The position numbers were made by a program, and so were the translations under genes. From Bacillota bacterium (lineage in GTDB: Bacteria > Bacillota > Clostridia > Oscillospirales > Oscillospiraceae): a stretch of DNA of 64,000 bases. Below the pieces are notes generated by a model that was not told where the DNA came from, did no database searches, and saw only the letters and a list, made by a program, of their open reading frames with translations. The stretch covers positions 62,001 to 126,000 of the forward strand of contig JAEXCS010000040.1 of the NCBI GenBank assembly GCA_023402075.1, given 5' to 3'. Within the stretch, counting starts at the first letter, position 1. Each line of letters opens with the position of its first letter. Of this stretch, positions 33,242-42,290 are shown in pieces.

Positions 33242-33978
33242 TGGGCCATAGCATTTTCCAAACAAGCGGAAAGCCGAGGGGACTGAACCTGGATCCCCGT
33301 ACAAAGCTTTTGATGCTGGTGACGGTGTCCACCCTTGTTTTGGGCGGACTGGGAGGAGACAGGCTACCGCTTCTGGTGCCGATTCTCTGCATTGCGGTGT
33401 TGGCGCTGCTTTTGGCGGCGGGGAAATACCGGGCGGCGGCAATTTATCTGGCGGTCTACGCAGCTGCCAATCTGGCGTCTGTGTTCCTTCTGCCGCGCCT
33501 GTCCGGATTTCCGTATTTTCTGGTGCTGGGCAGTGTGGGCATTTTCAGCCGGGTGATGCCGGGTGTGGCGCTGGGGGCGTATGTCGTTTCCACCACCACG
33601 GTCAGCGAGTTTACCGCCGCTATGCAGCGCATGCATATCAGTGAAAAAATCACGATTCCCATGTCCGTAATGTTCCGTTTTTTCCCGACGGTGGGCGAGG
33701 AGTTTTCCGCCATCAACGCCGCCATGCGGATGCGGGGCATCAGCCTTGGCGGTGGAAGCCCCGGGAAAATGCTGGAATACCGTTTGGTTCCACTTTTGAC
33801 CTGCTCGGCGAAGATTGGCGAAGAGCTGTCGGCAGCGGCGCTGACCCGGGGGCTGGGGGGTGAAATCCGGCGCACCAACATCTGCCGCATCGGATTTGGA
33901 ATGCAGGACATTGCGGTGATCGTCCTGTGCGGGGGCTGTTTTGCCGCCATTGGTCTGGCATATTTGGGCGTTTTTTAA
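33241..33978 (+). CDS. ECF transporter transmembrane component T (EcfT)
   Basis: EcfT couples ATPases to the S component. The 245-residue protein begins with LNLDPRTKLLMLVTVST, the usual start of CbiQ/EcfT proteins, has about five membrane helices in the first 130 residues and at the end, and carries the coupling-helix region AMRMRGISLG (about 163) and LTRGLGGEIRRTN (about 201), which contain the Ala-Arg-Gly-type motifs that touch the ATPases. It overlaps the S component stop and is nine bases before the ATPase gene. Confidence 0.9.
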   Translation: MGHSIFQTSGKPRGLNLDPRTKLLMLVTVSTLVLGGLGGDRLPLLVPILCIAVLALLLAAGKYRAAAIYLAVYAAANLASVFLLPRLSGFPYFLVLGSVGIFSRVMPGVALGAYVVSTTTVSEFTAAMQRMHISEKITIPMSVMFRFFPTVGEEFSAINAAMRMRGISLGGGSPGKMLEYRLVPLLTCSAKIGEELSAAALTRGLGGEIRRTNICRIGFGMQDIAVIVLCGGCFAAIGLAYLGVF

Positions 33979-33987
33979 GGAGCAACC

Positions 33988-35469
33988 ATGATAGAGCTAA
34001 AACATACCAGCTTTCAATATGAACATGCCGATTCCGGCTCTCTGTGTGGAGTTAATCTGCACATTGAACGGGGAGAATGCGTGCTGCTTTGTGGCAGATC
34101 CGGCTGCGGAAAAACCACGCTCACACGGCTGATAAACGGCTTGATTCCCCACTATTACGAGGGGACGCTTTCTGGCAGCGTCCGGGTTGGGGACCTTGAC
34201 GTGGCCGCATCCGAGCTGTATGACACGGCACGGCTGGTGGGCAGCGTGTTTCAAAACCCGCGCAGCCAGTTTTTCTGCGTGGATACCACCGGCGAGCTGG
34301 CCTTCGGGTGTGAAAATCTGGGTCTGCCACCCCAGGAGATTGAACGGCGGACAGCGCGTTCTGCCCGGGAAATGAGCGCGGAAAACTTGCTGGGACGAAG
34401 CATTTTTCAATTGTCCGGCGGAGAAAAGCAGAAAATCGCCTGCGCTTCTGTGTCCGCCATGGAGCCGGAGGTCCTTGTGCTGGACGAACCGACCTCGAAT
34501 TTGGATATGCGGGCCATCGGGTATTTGAAAAGCACGATTCAACTGTGGAAGGCGCAGGGCAAAACGATTGTGATTGCGGAGCATCGGCTCCATTGGCTGA
34601 CCGAGCTGTGCGATCGGGTGGTATATCTGCGGGATGGGCAGGTGGAATATGACCTGCCCATGACGGAGTTTCGCAGTTTTTCGCCGGAAAAGCTGAAAAG
34701 CCTTGGCCTGCGCGCCCTGTCGCTTGCCGATATTCGCTGCGAGGGGCGGCGGGCCTGCCCAAAGGAGTCGTTTGCGCTGAAAGACTTTCGCTATTGCTAT
34801 CGGAGTGAGGCTCCGCTGGCGTTGGATATTGCCGGAATTGAGCTGCCACGGGGCGGCGTGATCGCGGTGGTGGGCGGCAATGGAGCGGGAAAGTCCACGC
34901 TGTCGCAATGCCTGTGCGGATTGAAGCGGGGCTTTGGCGGCGTGTGCGCCTGCGGCGAAAAATCTCACTCCCGCAGGCAGATGCTGAAAAAAAGCTATCT
35001 TGTTATGCAGGATGTGAATCACCAGCTTTTCTGCGAAAGCGTGGAGGAGGAGCTGCGGCTTGGCATGTCCGGGACCGATGAGACGGAGCTTTGGCGGGTG
35101 ATGGATGCACTGGGGCTGAAAGACCTGCGGGAAAGACACCCACTGTCCCTGTCCGGCGGGCAGAAGCAGCGGGTGGCGATTGCCTCCGCGCTGCTGGCGG
35201 GGAAGGAGTTTTTGGTGTTTGACGAGCCTACCAGCGGGTTGGATTTTCACCATATGGAGAAAACCGCCGCGCTTTTGGGAGGCTTAGGCGGAAAGACCAC
35301 CGTATTGATCGTTACCCACGATCCGGAGCTGATTGTCCGCTGCTGCGACTATGTGCTGCGGATGGAGCGGGGCCGGGCGGCAGAGCAGTATGCGCTGGAC
35401 GAAGCGGGGCAGGAAAGACTGCGCCGCTATTTTGACCGAGAAGAAAGGACGGAGATTTTACATGGATGA
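33988..35469 (+). CDS. Fused double ATPase of ECF transporter
   Basis: The 493-residue protein carries two ABC ATPase domains in tandem (about 1-225 and 258-480), replacing separate EcfA1 and EcfA2. Domain 1 has GRSGCGKTT, LSGGEKQK and LDEPTSNLD; domain 2 has GGNGAGKST, LSGGQKQR and FDEPTSGLD. Both look competent for ATP hydrolysis. AAGGAG lies seven bases before the ATG. The next gene starts eight bases inside its end, so the exporter-fold ABC pair is translated from the same mRNA. Confidence 0.93.
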   Translation: MIELKHTSFQYEHADSGSLCGVNLHIERGECVLLCGRSGCGKTTLTRLINGLIPHYYEGTLSGSVRVGDLDVAASELYDTARLVGSVFQNPRSQFFCVDTTGELAFGCENLGLPPQEIERRTARSAREMSAENLLGRSIFQLSGGEKQKIACASVSAMEPEVLVLDEPTSNLDMRAIGYLKSTIQLWKAQGKTIVIAEHRLHWLTELCDRVVYLRDGQVEYDLPMTEFRSFSPEKLKSLGLRALSLADIRCEGRRACPKESFALKDFRYCYRSEAPLALDIAGIELPRGGVIAVVGGNGAGKSTLSQCLCGLKRGFGGVCACGEKSHSRRQMLKKSYLVMQDVNHQLFCESVEEELRLGMSGTDETELWRVMDALGLKDLRERHPLSLSGGQKQRVAIASALLAGKEFLVFDEPTSGLDFHHMEKTAALLGGLGGKTTVLIVTHDPELIVRCCDYVLRMERGRAAEQYALDEAGQERLRRYFDREERTEILHG

Positions 35470-37219
35470 GCAAAGTCAAACAAAGCGGGGGCCATTTTCC
35501 TATCTCTTTGAGTGGGCAGCGCCCTATAAGGGGCGATATGCGGCCTCGGTACTTACGGCGGTGCTGGAGGTGCTGTGCGCCATTGTTCCGTATTATGCCG
35601 TCAGCCGGATTGTCACACTGCTGATTGCAAAGGAGCAGGCAACAGCGTCCTACACCGTGTGGCTTGGCACGGCGGCGGCATTCTGGATTGCAAGCTATTT
35701 GCTTCATGCGGTGTCCACCACCATTTCCCACAAGGCCACCTTTACCGTCATTGCCGACGTGCGCAAGCGGATGTGCGAAAAGCTGGCGCGTATGTCCATG
35801 GGCAGGGTGATGGACCGTCCAAGCGGGGAGATCAAGAACCTGATTGTCGAGCGAGTGGACAGCATCGAGCCGACGCTGGCGCATCTGGTGCCCGAAATGA
35901 CCAGCAAGCTTCTTGCCCCGGTGGTCATTCTCGTCTATATCCTCATTCTGGACTGGCGGGTGGGACTTTGGTCCCTTGCCACGCTGCCGGTAGGCCTTTT
36001 GGCCATGATGGGGATGATGGCAGGCTATCAGGGAAGATTCACCCGGTATGTCAATTCCGGAAAGCATCTCAACGCCGTCGCCGTGGAGTACATCAACGGC
36101 ATTGAGGTGATCAAAACCTTCAGCCAGACCGCCAAGACCTATCAGAAATTTACCGACGCGGTTCATGATTCTGCCCACTCCGCCATCGACTGGATGCGGG
36201 ATAGTCAGGTCTTTTTCTCCGCCGCCATGGTAATTATTCCATCGGTGCTGGTAAGCGTTCTGCCTGCCTGCGTGCTGTATTATTTACAGGGAACGCTGGC
36301 AGTGAACGACATTGTAATGATTGTGGTGCTCAGCTTCGGGATGATGACGCCCCTCATCGGCGCTATGAGCTATTCGGATGACCTTGGAAAAATCAGCACC
36401 ATTGTGGGGGAGATCAACGAAATATTGGAGGAAGAAGAGCTGGGTCGCCCGGAAAAGGCGGCGGCGCTCAGTCGGTTTGATATTGAGGGCCGGGGCGTAC
36501 GCTTTGCCTATCAGGATGTGGAGGTGCTCCACGGGGTGGACTTTACCTTCCGCGAGGGTACGGTAAACGCGCTGGTGGGGCCTTCTGGCAGCGGAAAAAG
36601 CACCATTGCCCGGCTGATTGCCTCCATGTGGGATGTCACCTACGGCAGCATTTCCATCGGAGGAACCGATATCCGGGAAATTCCATTAAAGCAGCTTAAC
36701 AACATGATTGCCTATGTCTCGCAGGACAACTTCCTGTTTAACGAAACCGTGCGCGAGAACATCCGCAAGGGTCGCCCCGCTGCCACGGACGCGGAGGTGG
36801 AGAACTGCGCCCGCGCGGCGGGCTGCCACGACTTTATTATGCAGCTTGAAAACGGGTATGACACCGTGGCGGGCAGCGCGGGCGGACATCTTTCCGACGG
36901 GGAACGGCAGCGGCTTGCCATTGCAAGAGCCATGCTGAAGGATGCGCCCATTGTCATTCTGGACGAGGCCACCGCCTATACCGACCCGGAAAACGAGGCG
37001 GTGATTCAAAGCGCGGTTGCAAAGCTGGTGGAGGGCAAGACCCTGATCGTGGTGGCTCACCGCCTGTCCACCATCACGGATTCTGACCAGATTATGGTGG
37101 TAAACGGGGGCAAAATTGAAGCGGCGGGAACCCATGAGTCACTGCTGGCGGACTGCGGACTGTACCGTCGGCTATGGGAGACGCATATCGGCGCAAAAGA
37201 CGCCTTGGAGGTGCGGTGA
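35462..37219 (+). CDS. ABC half-transporter A (permease-ATPase)
   Basis: A 585-residue exporter-fold half-transporter: six membrane helices (about 15-310) and a C-terminal ATPase with GPSGSGKST (about 375), LSDGERQR in place of LSGGQ, VILDEATAYTD and the switch histidine in VVAHRL. The altered signature fits one half of a heterodimer in which one ATP site is weak. I start at the ATG at 35462 (GGAG seven bases upstream), not at an earlier frame inside the ATPase gene. The stop overlaps the next start. Exporter-fold pairs of this type include both drug exporters and siderophore importers (YbtPQ/IrtAB). Confidence 0.92.
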   Translation: MDEQSQTKRGPFSYLFEWAAPYKGRYAASVLTAVLEVLCAIVPYYAVSRIVTLLIAKEQATASYTVWLGTAAAFWIASYLLHAVSTTISHKATFTVIADVRKRMCEKLARMSMGRVMDRPSGEIKNLIVERVDSIEPTLAHLVPEMTSKLLAPVVILVYILILDWRVGLWSLATLPVGLLAMMGMMAGYQGRFTRYVNSGKHLNAVAVEYINGIEVIKTFSQTAKTYQKFTDAVHDSAHSAIDWMRDSQVFFSAAMVIIPSVLVSVLPACVLYYLQGTLAVNDIVMIVVLSFGMMTPLIGAMSYSDDLGKISTIVGEINEILEEEELGRPEKAAALSRFDIEGRGVRFAYQDVEVLHGVDFTFREGTVNALVGPSGSGKSTIARLIASMWDVTYGSISIGGTDIREIPLKQLNNMIAYVSQDNFLFNETVRENIRKGRPAATDAEVENCARAAGCHDFIMQLENGYDTVAGSAGGHLSDGERQRLAIARAMLKDAPIVILDEATAYTDPENEAVIQSAVAKLVEGKTLIVVAHRLSTITDSDQIMVVNGGKIEAAGTHESLLADCGLYRRLWETHIGAKDALEVR

Positions 37220-38976
37220 TGTTTGGCTATATCAAAAAATTTCTTGATTTTGCGGGGGATCAGCGCAAGAAAATGATGGGAGCGCTGGTGTTTGGCTTTT
37301 TCCAGAGCTTTTTCAACGCGTTTTCCCTGCTGGCGGCCTCCTATGCGCTGGGGGCCATTCTGGACGGCAGTGCAAGTAAAAAAACCGCGTGGGTGTCCAT
37401 GGGTATCGTGCTGGCGGGGATGCTGGGCGCGTATTTCTGCAACTGTTTTTCCATCCAGTTGGAAACCCGGGCCGGCTATACCACGGCGGCGGGCGCGCGC
37501 ATCCGGCTTGCCGAACGTCTGCGCTATGCGCCCATGGGCTTTTTTAATCAGCGCAATCTGGGGCAGATTACAAATGTGGCTACCAATACCTGCGAAAGTC
37601 TTCAGGAGACGTTGACGCGATGCATGGTTTTGTCCGTGCAGGGGTTAATGACCACCACCGCGATTAATCTCATGCTGTTTATATTCGACTGGCGCATCGG
37701 CCTTGTGACGTTGGCGGGATTCCTGCTGTTCTTGCTGGTGAACAGCCGGATGCACAAAGCGGGTGAAGTGATGAGCGGACGCAAGCTGAAGTCTGTGGAG
37801 GGAGCTGTGGAGGCAATTCTCGAGTATGTGCAGGGCATTGCTGTCATCAAATCCTATAACTTGACTGGAAGTGCCAACAAAAGGGTGTCTGATGCCATTG
37901 ACGAGGAAAACACCGTATCCTACCGTATGGAGCGGGCTTTTATTCCGCTGATGTCGCTGCAGGGAATGGTTGCGAAGCTTGCAGGGCTTGCCATCGTGGC
38001 GTGTTCCGTGGCGTTTTATCTGGACGGCTCTATGTCTTTGCAAAACGCGCTGATGATGTGCATTGCATCGGCCATGGTCTATAATGAACTGGCAAGCGGC
38101 GGAAATATGTCCGCCCTTATGCGCACGGCGGCGCTGGCCATCGACAACATCAACGCCACGCTGGATATGCCGGTGATGGATGAAGACGGCGTGGACATAT
38201 CCCCGGAGAATACGAATATTGCGGTGGAAGGTGTGGGATTTTCTTATGACAAGCGAAAAATCATTGACGGCGTAAGCATCGATATTCCGCAGGGTTCCAC
38301 ACTTGCCATTGTGGGCGGTTCCGGCGGCGGAAAAACCACGCTGTGCAACCTGATTATCCGGTTCTGGGATGTGGATGAAGGCAGAATTACGCTGGGGGGC
38401 CGGGACGTGCGGGAATACACGCTGGACAGCTTGCTGCGCAACTATGGCATGGTGTTCCAGAATGTGTATCTGTTTAACGATACCATAGCCAATAACATCC
38501 GCTTTGGCAAGCCCAACGCAACCCTTGGCGAGGTGCGCGCGGCCGCGCGGCGTGCCTGCTGCGACGATTTTATCATGGCGCTGCCCCACGGCTATGACAC
38601 GGTGATCGGAGAGGGCGGGGCCAGCATTTCCGGCGGAGAAAAGCAGCGTATTTCCATCGCCCGGGCGATCATCAAAGACAGTCCCATCATCATTCTTGAT
38701 GAAGCCACCGCCAATGTGGACCCGGAAAACGAGTGGCTGCTTCAAGAGGCAATTGCAGAGCTTACAAAGTCCAAAACCGTCATCATGATTGCCCACCGGC
38801 TGAAAACCGTTCGCAACGCAGACCAAATTGTCGTCATAGAAAACGGGCGCATTGCCCAGCAGGGAACCCACAGCCAGCTGATGGAGCAGGGTGGGCGCTA
38901 TGCCGACTTCATCGGCATGCGTGAACAGACCATCGGCTGGAAGCTGGGCCGAACAGCGACGCAGCCCACCGCATAA
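37219..38976 (+). CDS. ABC half-transporter B (permease-ATPase)
   Basis: A second 585-residue exporter-fold half-transporter, same length as its partner. Six membrane helices (about 15-300) precede an ATPase with GGSGGGKTTL (about 372), a full ISGGEKQR signature, IILDEATANVD and MIAHRL. The first codons follow GAGGTGCGG and share one base with the preceding stop. With the other half it should form a heterodimer. It is the last gene of a five-gene overlapping or near-overlapping series that begins with the ECF S component. Confidence 0.93.
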   Translation: MFGYIKKFLDFAGDQRKKMMGALVFGFFQSFFNAFSLLAASYALGAILDGSASKKTAWVSMGIVLAGMLGAYFCNCFSIQLETRAGYTTAAGARIRLAERLRYAPMGFFNQRNLGQITNVATNTCESLQETLTRCMVLSVQGLMTTTAINLMLFIFDWRIGLVTLAGFLLFLLVNSRMHKAGEVMSGRKLKSVEGAVEAILEYVQGIAVIKSYNLTGSANKRVSDAIDEENTVSYRMERAFIPLMSLQGMVAKLAGLAIVACSVAFYLDGSMSLQNALMMCIASAMVYNELASGGNMSALMRTAALAIDNINATLDMPVMDEDGVDISPENTNIAVEGVGFSYDKRKIIDGVSIDIPQGSTLAIVGGSGGGKTTLCNLIIRFWDVDEGRITLGGRDVREYTLDSLLRNYGMVFQNVYLFNDTIANNIRFGKPNATLGEVRAAARRACCDDFIMALPHGYDTVIGEGGASISGGEKQRISIARAIIKDSPIIILDEATANVDPENEWLLQEAIAELTKSKTVIMIAHRLKTVRNADQIVVIENGRIAQQGTHSQLMEQGGRYADFIGMREQTIGWKLGRTATQPTA

Positions 38977-39112
38977 AGTGCGATTTATTTGCCGCATATC
39001 GGAAAGCGGCACACAATGACAAACAAAAAATATCGGCAGCTCCGGTTTAAGCCGGGAATGCGCTTCCACGGGGCAAAGGCGGATATAAACGCCCTGACAG
39101 TCCTGCTGCCAA

Positions 39113-39164
39113 AAGATAAGGCCGTCCGCTGTATGATGCGTCATACAGCGGACGGCCTTATCTT
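39113..39164. terminator. 24-base perfect hairpin, probable two-way terminator
   Basis: A perfect 24-pair stem with a 4-base loop (TGCG). On the minus strand it ends ATCTTTTGG, so it can end the XRE gene at 39210; from the plus side it lies 137 bases after the ABC cluster. The stem is unusually long for this window. Confidence 0.65.
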
Positions 39165-39209
39165 CCGGCGCACGCAGGAAAGCCGGTGAGCAGCAGTGGC
39201 ATAGCGGGA

Positions 39210-39458
39210 CTATCTCAGATGCAGATCCTGAAAAAATTCATCAAAGCTTTCCACATGATAAAGCTCTTTCAGGGCAAGCAGGACGCTGATTCTGATGTTA
39301 TAGCGGCCCCGCTCCATTTGTGAAAGAACCTCCCGGCTGATGGATAGGCCCATCAGCTCAAGACTTGCGGCGACCTGCTCCTGAGAGAGTCGTGCGCGTT
39401 TTCGAAGTCGCTTTAAATTAATTCCAATGGAAATGTCCTGTTTAAGTTTCTCCGACAT
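39210..39458 (-). CDS. XRE-family regulator
   Basis: An 82-residue protein that is almost only a Cro/CI helix-turn-helix: IGINLKRLRKRARLSQEQVA, then LGLSISREVLSQMERGRYNI and a short C-terminal helix (SFDEFFQDLHLR). The ATG at 39458 has GGAGGGG about nine bases upstream; an earlier start 11 codons before overlaps that site. It is divergent from the chemoreceptor at 39672, and a 20-base palindrome overlaps the presumed start of the chemoreceptor transcript. Confidence 0.85.
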   Translation of the reverse strand: MSEKLKQDISIGINLKRLRKRARLSQEQVAASLELMGLSISREVLSQMERGRYNIRISVLLALKELYHVESFDEFFQDLHLR

Positions 39459-39501
39459 AAAAGCCCCCCTCCGGAAGTATTTAAAAATCATTTAAATACT
39501 T

Positions 39502-39553
39502 TTGTTGATTTTATCGTATTGTATATAATAAAATTGGAATGCATGCATTCCAA
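39502..39553 (+). promoter_or_regulatory. Promoter with 20-base palindrome before chemoreceptor
   Basis: TTGTTG (39502-39507) and TATAAT (39524-39529) are spaced by 16 bases. Directly behind lies TTGGAATGCATGCATTCCAA (39534-39553), a perfect palindrome over the expected transcription start. It is a candidate operator, most simply for the XRE protein encoded next to it. Confidence 0.6.
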
Positions 39554-39671
39554 AATTAAGGAAAGCACACATCTAAAAAGAAAAGAGGAGAGTTAACAAA
39601 AGACAACGCGCCCTTGCGGCGCAATGAATTAACGGAAATGAATTTTAAAAAAGATAAGAGGGAAAGAATAT

Positions 39672-41504
39672 ATGGGCAAATGGTATAAAAATTTAAAAAT
39701 TGCAACAAAGGTGACAGGTGGGTTTTTGATTGTAGCAATGATTGCGGGCATCATTGGGGCGATTGGAGTGTTCAATCTGGAGAGCGTGGATACATCCTAT
39801 AAAACAGCCTATCAGGATTCGACGACCGCACTGGAGTGCCTTGAAAAAATCAGTTCCGGAAACCAAAAGGTCCGGGGCAACCTCTATAAGCTTCTGTTGG
39901 CGGATACGCAGCAGGAAAAGAAGGAGGTCCGCGCCCAGCTTTCTGAAATCGACGCGGAGATTGAGGCGGGGCTTGCGGATTACAGGGCCATACTGGTCAA
40001 ATACGAAGCCTCTCAGGTTGAAGAAGAGCTGGCGCTGATTGCAGAAATGGAGTCAAAGCTTGAAGCATTCGGAAAAATACGGGATGCATTTGTAAACGGC
40101 CCCGGGATGGCAACTGACAACTGGATGGAAGGTTATTCTGTTTTGACAAACGAGGTATCCACATACCGGGAGGCCGTTGATGAGAGTATCAATGCCAGCA
40201 TTGACTATAACAACGCATATATTCTTGAGCAGGTTGAGACGATGGACCGACAGGTTAGAACTATCGAGGTAATTATGATTGCCGCTGTTGCTATTGGCGT
40301 GGTGCTTGCGGTGCTGATTGGAATTTCCATTGCCCGCAGCTTGTCCCGGAGAATCCGGGTGGTTGTGGAAGCTACGGAAAAGCTGTCCAAGGGTGATCTT
40401 GACGTTCATATCGACGTAGATTCCAAAGACGAAATCGGCGTGCTGGCCGAGTCCTCCCGCAGAATGTCCGACACGCTGAAAGCCATCATCAGTGACCTTT
40501 CCCGGGGGCTGGAGGCTTTTGCAGGCGGAAATTTTGCACTGGACTCTCAGGCGGAAGACAGCTACGTAGGCGACTATCGTCCCATGCTGGATAATATTCG
40601 GAAGGTGCGGGATAAGCTCAGTGATACCCTCAGCAACATAGGCATTGCGGCAGAGCAGGTATCCACCGGCTCTGAACAGGTGTCTGCCGGAGCGCAGGCG
40701 CTGGCCAGCGGCTCCACAGAGCAGGCCGCCGCCGTAGAGGAGTTGGGGGCCACGGTGGAGCACATCTCGGATCAGGCCCGGGGAAATCTGGACATGGTAG
40801 ATTCTGCTGCAAAGTCCATCCGGGAGTCTGACGAAGGCGTTGCCGCAGGAAACCGGCATATGGAGCAGCTTACGGAAGCCATGGCCGAGGTGGCCTCCGC
40901 ATCCAGCCAGATTGCCAGCATCACCAAAGTCATTGAGGATATTGCTTTCCAGACCAATATTCTGGCGCTGAACGCCGCCATTGAGGCCGCCCGGGCAGGC
41001 AATGCGGGCAAGGGCTTTGCGGTGGTGGCGGACGAGGTGCGCACCCTTGCGGCAAAGTCTGCCGAGGCGGCCAAGCAGACGGCAGAGCTGATTGAAAACT
41101 CCGTGTCCACGGTTGCGCGGGGAACGGAGCTGACAAGTCAGACTGCCCAGATTCTCAAGGATGTGGACGCTGCGGCCCGGGGGGCCACGGAGAGCTTTGG
41201 AAAAATAGAGCAGTCCATCGCCGAGCAGACCGGGGCGATTGAGCAGATCAGGGAGGGGCTTTCTCAGATTTCCTCCGTGGTGCAGACCAACGCCGCCACG
41301 GCGGAAGAAAACTCCGCCACCAGTGAGGAGATGTCTGCGCAGGCCGTTGCCCTGCAGCAGGAGGTTCAGAAATTCAGGCTGTGGGAAGGCGGGGTGCAGA
41401 ATCTGCGCGGAGAAAGCGACAGTGACGAAACCGGTGAAACGCAGTGGAGCGGGGCAAGGGAAACGCCCGGCACGCGCGTGGAACTGGCCTCTGGAAAATA
41501 CTAA
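39672..41504 (+). CDS. Methyl-accepting chemotaxis protein, four-helix-bundle type
   Basis: A 610-residue chemoreceptor with a helical outside sensor domain (about 35-190, 4HB_MCP type), membrane helices at about 12-34 and 194-216, HAMP (about 217-270) and a signalling domain with the tip DIAFQTNILALNAAIEAARA (about 420-440). The last residues are RVELASGKY, similar to the tail of the receptor at 58896. GAGGGA lies about eight bases before the ATG. It is the only gene downstream of the palindromic promoter, so it may be switched by the divergent XRE regulator. Confidence 0.93.
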   Translation: MGKWYKNLKIATKVTGGFLIVAMIAGIIGAIGVFNLESVDTSYKTAYQDSTTALECLEKISSGNQKVRGNLYKLLLADTQQEKKEVRAQLSEIDAEIEAGLADYRAILVKYEASQVEEELALIAEMESKLEAFGKIRDAFVNGPGMATDNWMEGYSVLTNEVSTYREAVDESINASIDYNNAYILEQVETMDRQVRTIEVIMIAAVAIGVVLAVLIGISIARSLSRRIRVVVEATEKLSKGDLDVHIDVDSKDEIGVLAESSRRMSDTLKAIISDLSRGLEAFAGGNFALDSQAEDSYVGDYRPMLDNIRKVRDKLSDTLSNIGIAAEQVSTGSEQVSAGAQALASGSTEQAAAVEELGATVEHISDQARGNLDMVDSAAKSIRESDEGVAAGNRHMEQLTEAMAEVASASSQIASITKVIEDIAFQTNILALNAAIEAARAGNAGKGFAVVADEVRTLAAKSAEAAKQTAELIENSVSTVARGTELTSQTAQILKDVDAAARGATESFGKIEQSIAEQTGAIEQIREGLSQISSVVQTNAATAEENSATSEEMSAQAVALQQEVQKFRLWEGGVQNLRGESDSDETGETQWSGARETPGTRVELASGKY

Positions 41505-41548
41505 CGCACAAAAAATTGCTGGATACACGCATGGTGTGTCCGCATGAG

Positions 41549-41577
41549 GGGAGGTAAATCCGTAGGATTTACCTCCC
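41549..41577 (+). terminator. Terminator of the chemoreceptor gene at 39672
   Basis: A 13-pair perfect stem (GGGAGGTAAATCC/GGATTTACCTCCC) with a 3-base loop, followed by TCCTTATTT. Confidence 0.75.
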
Positions 41578-41710
41578 TCCTTATTTCCCGCGTCTTGTAT
41601 ACGTGGGAGGAATGCGGTGCGCTGCCCCATTGTTTCGCACTTCCTATCCCGGAGGTGAATATGATACTTATACAGGTATATTACCTTATCATGAAACAGG
41701 AAGTGTTAGC

Positions 41711-42283
41711 ATGGCAATCAAGATCTTTATTGACCAGGGGCACAATCCCACGGGCTATCACAATACCGGCGCGTCCTGGTATGGGCTTGACGAGCAGGAC
41801 GTTACGTATCAGGTGGGCATCTATCTGGCGGAAATGCTGAACAGCGACCCCCGCTTTGAAGCGCGCCTGTCCCGGCCAACGCCCGATACGGTGCTTGGCA
41901 CCAACAACTCCACCAGTCTTGCAGAGCGGGTGCGCATGGCCAACGAGTGGCCCGCCAACTATTTTATCAGCATCCACGTCAACGCCAACCCGAATCCCGC
42001 CATCAATGGCACGGAGGTTTATATCTATCAGCTCTACACCCAGTCCAACTGGCTGGGAGAGGCTGTGCTGGACGGGATTGTGGAGGCTGTGGGCACAAAG
42101 CGCAACGGCGTGATTGCAAGGCCGTCCCTGTATGTTCTGCGCAGGACCAATATGCCCGCTATTTTGGTAGAAATGGCATATGTGTCCAATCCCTCCGACA
42201 TGGAGAAGCTGCGGGATGACCAGTATCAGTTTGCGCAGGGCATTTATAACGGCATCATGCGGTATTTCGGCTTTGCCTCCTAA
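41711..42283 (+). CDS. N-acetylmuramoyl-L-alanine amidase (Amidase_3)
   Basis: A 190-residue zinc amidase that cuts between muramic acid and the peptide stem. Visible metal and active-site parts are IFIDQGHNP (His), GLDEQDVTYQV (Glu), YFISIHVNA (His) and ILVEMAYVSNPSDMEKL (catalytic Glu). There is no signal peptide in this or any longer reading, so the enzyme is either released by mother-cell lysis, as for CwlC-type sporulation amidases, or exported by another way. The start at 41711 has AGGA about nine bases upstream. It has its own terminator. Confidence 0.88.
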   Translation: MAIKIFIDQGHNPTGYHNTGASWYGLDEQDVTYQVGIYLAEMLNSDPRFEARLSRPTPDTVLGTNNSTSLAERVRMANEWPANYFISIHVNANPNPAINGTEVYIYQLYTQSNWLGEAVLDGIVEAVGTKRNGVIARPSLYVLRRTNMPAILVEMAYVSNPSDMEKLRDDQYQFAQGIYNGIMRYFGFAS

Positions 42284-42290
42284 AGAGAGA

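Noticed and set aside
33997..35253. 418-codon open frame antisense to the double ATPase
   Set aside because: No recognisable domain or ribosome site, and fully covered by a certain gene on the other strand.
37645..39144. 499-codon open frame antisense to ABC half-transporter B
   Set aside because: It mirrors the coding strand of a clear ABC transporter, has no domain, and reflects GC-rich codon use.
38989..39189. 66-codon open frame after the ABC cluster
   Set aside because: It runs through the 24-base hairpin, has no ribosome site and no domain.
40053..41630. 525-codon open frame antisense to the chemoreceptor at 39672
   Set aside because: Artefact of the repetitive, GC-rich coiled-coil coding sequence.
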